Shown piece by piece: positions 56,872-63,687 of a DNA stretch of 64,000 nucleotides (positions within the stretch are counted from its first letter, which is position 1; each line of letters starts with the position of its first letter). The DNA comes from Serpentinimonas maccroryi (GTDB taxonomy: Bacteria; Pseudomonadota; Gammaproteobacteria; Burkholderiales; Burkholderiaceae_C). Below the pieces are notes generated by a model. It made no database searches, was not told where the DNA came from, and saw only the letters and a program-made list of their open reading frames with translations. The stretch lies in assembly GCF_000828915.1 (NCBI RefSeq), contig NZ_AP014569.1, forward strand, positions 1 to 64,000. The letters run 5' to 3'. The position numbers and the translations under genes are program-made.

Positions 56872-58344
56872 TTAGCGCGTAAAGATCACGCGCGGCAGGC
56901 GTGCTGCGCGGGTGACGCTTTGGCCAGCGGCGTTGTGGGCCTGCCAAGCGATGGGTTCGGTCACGCTTTCATCGACGAGGGCCCGCAGCCCATCGAGCGC
57001 GCTGCCGTCGGGCGGCGCATGCACCAGCTCGAGGTAAGCCACCAGCTCGGCCAAGCCGCGCTGCAGCGGCGCGGTTTGCAGCACATCGCGCAGCGTGACT
57101 TGCGGCTGGTGGCGCAGCGCCTGCACGATGGCCGAGCGCAGGCGCGCCTTGTCCACCACGAACTGCTCGAACAGGCGCGCGGTGTCGATCTCGGCCTCAA
57201 AGCCCTCCAGCGCCACATCGGCCAAGCGCGGCTTGACGCTGGGCGTGAACAGCGGGCGCTCGAACGGCAGCTCCACGCCCGCCCCCATGGCGTCGAGGTG
57301 CATCAGCGTGCCCGTGGGGGCGGCGCTGCGCAGCGCCAGCGCCTTGCTCTCGATGCCGTGCAGCAGGTCGAGGATGCGGCGGTTTTCCAGAAAGGCGCGG
57401 TCGTCCAGAAAGCGCCGCAGCTGCTGCGACAGCTGCGCCACCGTGCGCTGCGTGTGTTCGCCGGCCTCCAGCCAGTCGTGGTGCACGCGCCGCGTGCGCG
57501 GCTCGGGCTTGAGCGCGGCCACGGCGGGCAGCGCCAGCACCTGATCGAGCCGCTCGGACAGCTGCTCTTGGCGCTGGCTGGACATGAGGAAATCCCAAAA
57601 GGCGCGCAGGCTGCGGCCTTGGTCGGAATCGGCGATGGCGTCGCGCTCGCCCATGATCTGCTCCAGCAGCGCCCCCTTGCTGCCCTCCCAGAGCGCGATT
57701 TTTTCGCGCACCTTGCGGTCAAGCTGGCGAAAGTTGTGCTCCACCTCGCGAAAATCGGCCAGCAGCTCGCGCGCCACCTGCTGGAACTGCTGGAAGCGGT
57801 CTTTGACCGCGGTGTCGTCCAGCAGCGGCAGCTCGCCCGCCTGCACCCGGGCGATTTCGGCATCGAGCGCGTCGCGCTTGGCGCGCAGATCGTCCACGCG
57901 CTTGACCGGGTCGGCTTCGGTGCCGGCGCTGATCTGCTCGAGCAGCGCAAACAGGGTGAGCAAGCGCGATTCGGTGCCGACAAAGGCGCGCTCGCTCAGC
58001 TGCCCCAGCCAAGCGATGGCTTTTTCGGTGGCCGGCGTGAGGTCAAACTGCGCCTCGTCGGTGCCCGGCTTGTAGAACTTGCGCAGCCAGCCCTTGTCGG
58101 GCGCGGCCCAGTCGTTCAAGTAATCCAGCGCGCCCTTGGGGTAGGCCTCGGGCCCCAGCTGCTCACGCAAGGCGTAAAGCTCGTCTTCCAGCGCCTCGGC
58201 CAGATCGGCGGCGTTCATCAGGCGCACGTTGGGCAGCACGAACACCCGGTGCAAAAAACCCGCCACCAGCGGCGCGTGCGCCGACGCCAGCAGCCGCCAA
58301 GCGGGGTGGCGCTCGCGCAGGGCGCTCAGGGTGTGGTGGTCCAT
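56872..58344 (-). CDS. jetA: Wadjet kleisin subunit JetA (DUF3375, MksF-type)
   Basis: JetA is the kleisin that closes the JetC ring. The 490-residue protein matches DUF3375: an N-terminal winged-helix region (SAHAPLVAGFLHRVFV, GWLRKFYKPGTDEAQFDLTP), a long charged helical middle and a C-terminal winged helix (about 400-490). It is the first of four genes in the order jetA-jetB-jetC-jetD with short gaps or overlaps, the canonical Wadjet layout. The start ATG at 58344 lies 175 bp after the yoeB toxin gene, transcribed in the same direction. Confidence 0.9.
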   Translation of the reverse strand: MDHHTLSALRERHPAWRLLASAHAPLVAGFLHRVFVLPNVRLMNAADLAEALEDELYALREQLGPEAYPKGALDYLNDWAAPDKGWLRKFYKPGTDEAQFDLTPATEKAIAWLGQLSERAFVGTESRLLTLFALLEQISAGTEADPVKRVDDLRAKRDALDAEIARVQAGELPLLDDTAVKDRFQQFQQVARELLADFREVEHNFRQLDRKVREKIALWEGSKGALLEQIMGERDAIADSDQGRSLRAFWDFLMSSQRQEQLSERLDQVLALPAVAALKPEPRTRRVHHDWLEAGEHTQRTVAQLSQQLRRFLDDRAFLENRRILDLLHGIESKALALRSAAPTGTLMHLDAMGAGVELPFERPLFTPSVKPRLADVALEGFEAEIDTARLFEQFVVDKARLRSAIVQALRHQPQVTLRDVLQTAPLQRGLAELVAYLELVHAPPDGSALDGLRALVDESVTEPIAWQAHNAAGQSVTRAARLPRVIFTR

Positions 58345-58519
58345 GGGCCGGGGGGTGTGGCTGAGCCCGGTGGCTAGCGTGGGTTTTGCAGGGGGGGCTA
58401 AAGGGCGGGGTGGCCGCGTAGTTTATCCGGGGCTATGGGGGTCGAGCGCGCGTGCCGGGTGCGCGACAGGGGCAGGCTAATCAGCGATGGCGGCAGATGG
58501 CCCCTACGCCAGCGTGCAG

Positions 58520-58783
58520 CTACTCGTAGTGCGTCCACATGCGCAACACTTTGACTATTTTGGACTCTGGCAGCACTTGGTACACCAGCCGATGTTGAAT
58601 GTTGATGCGCCGCGAATACGCTCCCGACAGATCGCCTACCAGCTTTTCAAGCGGTGGCGGGCTGCGAAAGGGGTCGTCTTTGAGCAGCACGAGCAATGCT
58701 TGGGCCTTGCCTTTGAGGCCGCTGGCTGCAATTTTCTGGGCGTCTTTGAGTGCGTGCTTGGTGTAAACGACCTTCCAGCTCAC
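58520..58783 (-). CDS. yoeB: YoeB-family mRNA interferase toxin
   Basis: An 87-residue RelE-fold toxin of the YoeB branch that cleaves mRNA on the ribosome. The catalytic residues fall at the E. coli positions Glu46 (PPLEKL) and Arg65 (IQHRLVYQV), with the C-terminal His85-Tyr86 in MWTHYE. It overlaps the yefM antitoxin stop by 4 bp. It is likely active unless silenced by YefM. Confidence 0.92.
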   Translation of the reverse strand: MSWKVVYTKHALKDAQKIAASGLKGKAQALLVLLKDDPFRSPPPLEKLVGDLSGAYSRRINIQHRLVYQVLPESKIVKVLRMWTHYE

Positions 58784-59022
58784 CAGTCCAACTCCTGGAC
58801 GCAGGCCTCTGGGGCCTGATCCATGCCTTCCTTGATGGACTCACGCATACCTGGCACGGCGAGCAAGTACAGCGTTTCTTGGATGGCCTGCCAGTCTTGG
58901 GCGGAAATCAGCACGGCGTCAGAGTGCTTGCCGGTGATGGCGATGGGCTGATGCGACTCGGCTGCCTGATCCATGAGGCGGTACAGGTTGGCGCGTGCTT
59001 GGCTTGCGGTGAGTGTGTGCAT
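58780..59022 (-). CDS. yefM: YefM/Phd-family antitoxin
   Basis: An 80-residue antitoxin beginning MHTLTASQARANLYRLMDQA, the N-terminal DNA-binding fold of the Phd/YefM family. The acidic C-terminal segment wraps and inhibits YoeB. It is the first gene of the yefM-yoeB pair (4-bp overlap) and should repress its own promoter together with the toxin. A palindrome-rich promoter region lies just upstream (59043-59071). Confidence 0.92.
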   Translation of the reverse strand: MHTLTASQARANLYRLMDQAAESHQPIAITGKHSDAVLISAQDWQAIQETLYLLAVPGMRESIKEGMDQAPEACVQELDW

Positions 59023-59042
59023 GATAGGCTCCGGTCGCGCAA

Positions 59043-59071
59043 AGCGTACGCCAAATGATACGTTTGGTCAA
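59043..59071 (-). promoter_or_regulatory. yefM-yoeB promoter and candidate operator
   Basis: On the minus strand TTGACC (59071-59066) and TACGCT (59048-59043) are spaced 17 bp. Overlapping them are two palindromes, GCGTACGC (59044-59051) and CCAAA-n7-TTTGG (59051-59067). Their position between the boxes fits autorepression by YefM-YoeB. Confidence 0.5.
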
Positions 59072-59162
59072 GCGGAAAATCTGCGAGTCGAATCACGGCG
59101 CCCAAAGGAAAGCCGGGCTTCAGGCCAAGATTTATCCAGCAAGCGAGTCGGTGGGTTAAGAT

Positions 59163-59184
59163 GTGCGCATCCACACATGCGCAC
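59163..59184 (+). promoter_or_regulatory. Perfect inverted repeat before ccdA, candidate CcdAB operator
   Basis: GTGCGCAT-ccacac-ATGCGCAC is an exact 8-bp inverted repeat with a 6-bp spacer, just upstream of the ccdA start at 59195. A weak -10-like TAAGAT (59157-59162) precedes it. The position suits CcdA/CcdAB autoregulation. Confidence 0.45.
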
Positions 59185-59194
59185 GAAGCTCGCT

Positions 59195-59458
59195 ATGCCC
59201 GACCTGCACTCTACTCGCCGCCCGCGCACGGGCACGTCGGTCAAGCGCGCAACCAACCTGAGCCTGAGCGCGGATGTGCTCGAGGGGGCCAAACAGCTCA
59301 ATATCAACATTTCGCAGGTCTGCGACAACCACTTGCGCGAAGTCGTGCGGCGCGAGCAGGGGCGCAAATGGCGACTAGAGCACGCCGATTTCATTGGCGC
59401 CTACAACGCCAGCATCGAGGCCGAAGGCTTGCCGCTGGACGAGTGGAAGAGTTTTTGA
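59195..59458 (+). CDS. ccdA: CcdA-family antitoxin
   Basis: An 87-residue antitoxin with the CcdA ribbon-helix-helix DNA-binding part (KRATNLSLSADVLEGAKQLN) and the toxin-binding C-terminus ending EGLPLDEWKSF, close to F-plasmid CcdA. The ATG at 59195 is preferred. The ATG at 59177 lies within the palindrome and would add six residues. The stop overlaps the ccdB TTG start (TTGA). Confidence 0.88.
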   Translation: MPDLHSTRRPRTGTSVKRATNLSLSADVLEGAKQLNINISQVCDNHLREVVRREQGRKWRLEHADFIGAYNASIEAEGLPLDEWKSF

Positions 59459-59775
59459 CGGCGCGCTTCGATGTCTATGCCAACCCTGGCAGCCATGCGG
59501 TTACCACGCCCTACCTGCTTGATGTGCAGAGCGATTTGCTCGATGGCCTTGAGAGCCGGATGGTGATCCCGCTGCGCAGCCTCAAGCACTTTCCCCAAGT
59601 CAAATTCCCAGATCGGCTGACTCCGGTATTCACCATCGAAGGCCAAGAGCTCCTGCTCGAGACGCCGAAGATGGCCGCAGTTCCAAGGCGCCTGCTGAAG
59701 CCGCCCGTAAGCTCTCTGGCGCACGCGCAAGCGCAGATCACCGCTGCGCTGGATTTTTTGTTCCACGGCTACTGA
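59455..59775 (+). CDS. ccdB: CcdB-family gyrase-poison toxin
   Basis: A 106-residue CcdB homologue (TARFDVYANPG, TPYLLDVQSDLLDGLESRMV) that in F plasmid traps GyrA-DNA complexes. The start is a TTG overlapping the ccdA stop by 4 bp. No ATG is available before the conserved N-terminus, and GGAAGAG lies just upstream. The C-terminus is FLFHGY, not the FWGI-like end of F-plasmid CcdB, whose last Trp-Gly-Ile contacts gyrase. The toxin may therefore be weak or have altered target use. Confidence 0.85.
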   Translation: MTARFDVYANPGSHAVTTPYLLDVQSDLLDGLESRMVIPLRSLKHFPQVKFPDRLTPVFTIEGQELLLETPKMAAVPRRLLKPPVSSLAHAQAQITAALDFLFHGY

Positions 59776-59825
59776 TGCTGCGGAACAATCGGTGCCCGAA
59801 AAATTGAGAACAGGCTACGACTTCC

Positions 59826-60163
59826 TCAACCCAGCAAAGCCTCGAACTCGTCTTCCGGCGCCACCGTGACGGCAACTTTCTGATGTGCGCGAAGTCTTGG
59901 CACACGCCTTTGCGCTGCTCCAGGGCTTGCAGCACCGGGGTGTGGATGTCGGTGCTGGCGCTCTCGTAGCGGCAGTCTTGGTGGATGCGCTCCATCAGCG
60001 CCCGGCAGGCTTGCAGCAGCAGCGGGCGCTTGGCCGGGAAGGCCTTGCGCGCGTAAGCCGCCAGCGCGTCGTGGCGGGGGATGTAGGGTGATGGGTAAAT
60101 GAACTCGGCCGCCGGCTGGTGCGGCTGGTGCGCGTGGTACTGCAACGCGGCGCGCACACGCCC
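59826..60163 (-). pseudogene. Broken transglutaminase-family protein gene
   Basis: The minus strand encodes AAEFIYPSPYIPRHDALAAY through GVCQDFAHI, a clear internal piece of a transglutaminase-like cysteine protease with its catalytic Cys. It then breaks, and a different frame continues with VAVTVAPEDEFEALLG and a stop, which reads like the natural C-terminus. So the gene lost its N-terminal part at the IS21 boundary (about 60164) and its middle at about 59880. It cannot make a functional enzyme. Confidence 0.7.
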
Positions 60164-60166
60164 TGA

Positions 60167-60300
60167 TGGCCACCCAAATTCCCCCGGTTATGGCCACCTC
60201 AAACTCCCCCACCTGACCGCCAGCGCTGGCTGCAGCAGCCGTCAATTTCCCCCGGGGTGGCCACCGGCTCGGCCGAGCAAATTCCCCCACCCTGGCCACC
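60167..60300. repeat. Multiple terminal repeats of the IS21-type element
   Basis: Units of TGGCCACC next to CAAATTCCCCC-like blocks recur at 60167-60185, 60191-60210, 60243-60265 and 60278-60300. IS21-family ends carry several such transposase-binding repeats. Here the last two units overlap the open frame of istA, consistent with a deletion that brought the end next to the gene interior. Confidence 0.65.
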
Positions 60301-61663
60301 GGCTCCTGTGCCGGCGGCCACCTCCCTATGCGAACCCCTCCGCGAGTTCATCGAAGCCCAGTTGCGTCTGAAGCGCAACGCCACGGCCATCTTCCAAGAC
60401 CTGGTCGACCAACACGGCTTTGCCGGGCAGTACAACTCCGTCAAACGGTTCTGCGCCAAGCTGCGCCACAAGGAGCCCGAGCAGTTCGACCGCCTGTCCT
60501 TCCTGCCTGGCGAGGAGATGCAGGTGGACTACGGCGAGGGCGCGCCCACCCGAATGCCCGGCAGCGAGCGGTACCGCAAGCCCCGCTTGTTCGTGGCCAC
60601 GCTGCGCTATTCCCGTGCCAGCTTGCGGCGCGTGGTCTGGAAGTCCAGCCAGCAGATCTGGGCCGAGCTGCACGAGCGGGCCCTGCGGTACTTCGGCGGC
60701 TGCCCGCAATACGTGGTGCTGGACAATCTGAAGGAAGGCATCCTCAAGCCCGACCTGTACGAGCCCGATCTCAACCCGGTGTACGCCGCGGCCCTGAAGG
60801 GTCGTCGCTTTGAGTCCATCGAGGCCCAGAACGAGTTCCTCGCCCACTGGGAGAAGAACTGGGCGGCCAAGCGCATCCACGGCACCGAGCGGCGCCAGGT
60901 GCAGGCCATGTTCGAGGAGGAGCGCACCCACCTCAAGGCGCTGCCGCTCTTGGGCATGCAGTATTTCAATGAGGCGGTGCGCACCGTCTGCGACGACAGC
61001 TGTGTGCGGGTGGATCACAGCAGCTACGCCGCGCGCCCGGCAGCCATCGGCTCCAAGGTCTTGGTGCGCATCTACGCCCAGCGCATCGAGATCCGTGACA
61101 TCCACACCGGCGCCCTGCTGCGCACCCACGCCAAGGCCGAGCGGCCCGGCACGGTGGTGCTGCCCCAGGAGGAGCGGGTGTTCAATCCCTCGCGCGAGAC
61201 CCGTCTGATCCTGCGCCAGGCCAGCGAGATCGGTGAGCACGCCAGCCGGCTGTGTGAGCTGCTCTTTGCCATTGAAGGCCGGGTGGGCCAGCGCAAGCTC
61301 TGGGGCATCGTGGGTTTGGTGCGGCGCTACCCCGCGCACTGCGTCGAAACCGCCTGCGCCCAGGCCCTGGAGCAAGGGGGCTACAGCTACAAGCGCGTTC
61401 TGGCTTTGGCAGAAGTCATCTTTGCCCAGGCACTGGCGGCCATCGAGACCGAGTCCACCGGTGCGTCCAGCAGTGCGTCCGCCGCCGGGGCCCGAACGCT
61501 GACCCAGCAGCATGAGCTCATCCGCGACGCGGATGAGTACGCAGATCTGTTTGCGCACGCTGCGGCCGTCACAGCCACGAGCACGCTCGCCGCCGCCACT
61601 GCAAACACCACCACCACCACCACCACCAACACCAACACCAACACACCTGGAGTTCAGCCATGA
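60257..61663 (+). CDS. istA: IS21-family transposase IstA, probably inactive
   Basis: A 468-residue IstA-type DDE transposase. The first two catalytic aspartates are visible: Asp91 in MQVDYGEGA and Asp155 in VVLDNLKEG. The chain then passes directly from LNPVYAA (about 172-178) to LKGRRFESIEAQNEFL. IstA relatives have, from memory, roughly 35-40 residues there, with HYG and RKGKVE-type motifs holding the third catalytic glutamate. The N-terminal helix-turn-helix is also missing, and the C-terminus ends in a poly-Thr/Asn repeat. It overlaps istB by 4 bp. Confidence 0.85.
   Translation: MATGSAEQIPPPWPPAPVPAATSLCEPLREFIEAQLRLKRNATAIFQDLVDQHGFAGQYNSVKRFCAKLRHKEPEQFDRLSFLPGEEMQVDYGEGAPTRMPGSERYRKPRLFVATLRYSRASLRRVVWKSSQQIWAELHERALRYFGGCPQYVVLDNLKEGILKPDLYEPDLNPVYAAALKGRRFESIEAQNEFLAHWEKNWAAKRIHGTERRQVQAMFEEERTHLKALPLLGMQYFNEAVRTVCDDSCVRVDHSSYAARPAAIGSKVLVRIYAQRIEIRDIHTGALLRTHAKAERPGTVVLPQEERVFNPSRETRLILRQASEIGEHASRLCELLFAIEGRVGQRKLWGIVGLVRRYPAHCVETACAQALEQGGYSYKRVLALAEVIFAQALAAIETESTGASSSASAAGARTLTQQHELIRDADEYADLFAHAAAVTATSTLAAATANTTTTTTTNTNTNTPGVQP
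61607..61645 (+). repeat. ACC/AAC trinucleotide repeat at the end of istA
   Basis: Seven ACC codons are followed by alternating AAC and ACC triplets and an ACA, encoding a Thr-rich tail in frame with istA. It is a slippage-prone microsatellite. Confidence 0.9.
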
Positions 61664-62424
61664 ACATGATCGAGATCGAACGCGCGCTGCGCGAGCTGCG
61701 TCTGTCCGGCATTGCCGAGACCCTGTCCACCCGCGTGATGCAGGCTCAGGCCGCTCAGGAGCCCTTCCTGGAGACCTTCGCCGCCATGCTGCAAGACGAG
61801 CTGGACCGCCGGCGCTCTCGCCTGACCGAGCGCCGCTTCAAACGCTCGGGCCTGGATGAGCGTCCCTCGCTGGTTGACTTCGACTGGCGCTTCAACCCGA
61901 AGCTGCCGCGCAGCGCCTGCTTCGAATTGCACACCCTGAAGTTCATCGGCGAGGGCGCCAATGCGCTGATCATCGGCAAGCCGGGCACCGGCAAGAGTCA
62001 TGTGGCCAAGGCCGTGGCCTACCAGGCCACGCTGCAGGGCTATGACGCGCGGTACCTGCAAGCCGACACCGAGTTTGCTCACTACGCGTTGGCCAGCGAC
62101 TCAGAGCGCACCGAGCTGCTCAAGGACTGGGTCGCGCCGGACCTGCTCGTCCTCGATGACCTGTTCCTGGCCAGGCGCATCAGCGAGCACGCCGCCGAGG
62201 TGCTGCAGGCCATCGTGCACCAGCGCTACAAGCTGCGCCGCTCCATCGTCATCACCTCCAACCGCGTGGTGCAGGACTGGGGCAAATATCTGGGCGACGC
62301 CACCATGGCCACCACCATCCTGGACCGACTTATGCACCGCTGCGCGATGCTGGAGTTCGAGGGCAAGAGCTACCACCTCAAGGAGGCCGCTGCACGCATC
62401 GCCGTTGGACCTGAGTCGTCATAA
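61660..62424 (+). CDS. istB: IS21-family helper ATPase IstB
   Basis: IstB is the AAA+ regulator that assists IstA in target capture. The 254-residue protein has Walker A GKPGTGKSH, Walker B LLVLDDLFLARR and the sensor ITSNRVVQDWG, all intact. It looks near full length. Its start overlaps istA (ATGA). Its 3' end overlaps the 3' end of the IS481-family transposase frame by 6 bp on the opposite strand. Confidence 0.92.
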   Translation: MNMIEIERALRELRLSGIAETLSTRVMQAQAAQEPFLETFAAMLQDELDRRRSRLTERRFKRSGLDERPSLVDFDWRFNPKLPRSACFELHTLKFIGEGANALIIGKPGTGKSHVAKAVAYQATLQGYDARYLQADTEFAHYALASDSERTELLKDWVAPDLLVLDDLFLARRISEHAAEVLQAIVHQRYKLRRSIVITSNRVVQDWGKYLGDATMATTILDRLMHRCAMLEFEGKSYHLKEAAARIAVGPESS

Positions 62425-63411
62425 TCCGGCGGTCCTGCCTGGGGTGTCACATCCCGGACGATCATACGGGCGTTTATGGAACAGATCAGGGCGAGAAGCG
62501 TACCATTCTTTCATGGCTTGCATCGGCGTTTTGCTCTTCAACGCTGACTGTGGCAGTTGGTGGTTGTACAAAGTCACGTAGCGCATCAAGGTCTGCTCCA
62601 GATCCTGCCCACTGTGGAAGTGATGCGTCTTGAGCACATCGGCAATGCGGCCGTTGAAGCGCTCGACCATGCCATTGGTTCTGGGCGTTCTGGGTTTGGT
62701 CAAGCGGTGTTCAATGCCCAAGGCTTGGCACAACTGATCAAACTCATGTTGACCCGTGGGCTGCCTGGCACGCGAGGCAAAGAGCCTGTCCGTGAACTCT
62801 TTGCCGTTGTCAGTCAACAACTTATGAATCTTGAGCGGACAGGCTTTGTGCAAGGCGCCAAGGAAAGCCTTGGCACTGGCTGCGGTCTTGTTGCTCTTGA
62901 TCGCCACGTACACCCAGCGCGTGGCGCGGTCGATGGCCACGAACAGGTAGCGCCACTTTGTCTCATCGGCCATTTGCGGCAGGTACTTCACGTCGACGTG
63001 CAGGTAGCCCGGCTCGTAGCTATTGAAGCGCTTGTGGGGCTCACGGGGCGTGGCGGGCTTGAGGGCATTGAGGTTGCCCACGCCATGGCGGCGCAGGCAG
63101 CGGTCAATACCAGAGCGGCTGGCTTTGGAGCAGAGAAATTCGCGCGTGACGGCAAGCAGGTCGTCCAGAGGCAACAGCAGGGTGCGCCGCAGTTGCACGA
63201 CCACATGCTCTTGGGCAGGCGTGAGGGTGGTCTGAAGACGGTGTGCGGTGTGCGAACCGTCCTGCACGCTGCTGCGATTTTTCCACTTGTAGACCGTGGC
63301 TAGGGTGATGCCAAAGCGCTGGGCTAGGCTGGCGGCACTGGCGCTGCTGGCAGCGATTTCTGCGCGGATGGCGGGCGTGGTGCGCGCGTTCTTGTGCAGG
63401 GCTATCATCAT
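62419..63411 (-). CDS. IS481-family transposase
   Basis: A 330-residue transposase with an N-terminal helix-turn-helix (ASLAQRFGITLATVYKWKNR) and an rve/DDE domain. The catalytic residues are Asp in YLHVDVKYLP, Asp in LLTDNGKEFTDR and Glu in TNGMVERFNGRI, so it may be active. The last residues (about 9) extend past the putative element end at 62445 into flanking DNA. It is transcribed toward istB. Confidence 0.93.
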   Translation of the reverse strand: MMIALHKNARTTPAIRAEIAASSASAASLAQRFGITLATVYKWKNRSSVQDGSHTAHRLQTTLTPAQEHVVVQLRRTLLLPLDDLLAVTREFLCSKASRSGIDRCLRRHGVGNLNALKPATPREPHKRFNSYEPGYLHVDVKYLPQMADETKWRYLFVAIDRATRWVYVAIKSNKTAASAKAFLGALHKACPLKIHKLLTDNGKEFTDRLFASRARQPTGQHEFDQLCQALGIEHRLTKPRTPRTNGMVERFNGRIADVLKTHHFHSGQDLEQTLMRYVTLYNHQLPQSALKSKTPMQAMKEWYASRPDLFHKRPYDRPGCDTPGRTAGL

Positions 63412-63445
63412 GTAGACTCTCCTTGAGCTTGCGTCAGATCGTACA
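62445..63445 (-). mobile_element. IS481-family insertion sequence
   Basis: One end reads TGTCACATCCCGGACG (from 62445). The opposite end, read inward, is TGTACGATCTGACGC (from 63445), sharing only about half of the first 12 bases. The resulting 1001-bp length is normal for IS481 elements, with the transposase filling almost all of it. The right boundary is a guess from the TGT...ACA ends. Confidence 0.55.
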
Positions 63446-63608
63446 CCAGCGCCCTCATCGCCTCACGAGCGATGAACAACGGATAACGCTTCGAGTCTAT
63501 ACAATCATCGGGGATGCGACAGCTATCCGCAATCGCTTCCTCGGTTTCTTTCCGTCCCATCACACCCCCACACTGAAATTGTCTTGCTCGGATCATTGAG
63601 GTTATCAC
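63408..63608 (-). other. Small open frame straddling the IS481 right boundary
   Basis: A 66-codon frame (or 50 codons from an internal ATG at 63560) whose stop overlaps the transposase start (ATGATG). Its last ~12 codons lie within the probable IS. It matches no family I recognise. It may be the remnant of a host gene cut by the insertion, or chance. Confidence 0.2.
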
Positions 63609-63687
63609 TTGGAGCTAGGTTCGGATAGATTGTGCTTTTGCAAATGAGCCTGCCGGGTTAGAGTGGGCGCGTTTAGTTATACCCAAA

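Larger units (their letters stand above)
60164..62444 (+). mobile_element. Decayed IS21-family insertion sequence
   Basis: The element starts at TGATGGCCACCCAAATTCCCC (60164), a TG-beginning end carrying the repeated TGGCCACC/AAATTCCCCC units typical of IS21-type termini. It then encodes istA and istB. No matching inverted end is found after istB before the IS481-family end at 62445, so the right terminus appears lost. The istA N-terminus and catalytic region are also damaged. Confidence 0.7.

Noticed and set aside
60164-60300. Clustered short repeats resembling a small CRISPR array
   Set aside because: The units are irregularly spaced, include terminal IS21-type motifs, have no uniform spacers, and no cas genes are nearby.
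60326-61558. 410-codon minus-strand frame opposite istA
   Set aside because: The istA motifs are on the plus strand. The reverse frame has no recognisable domain.
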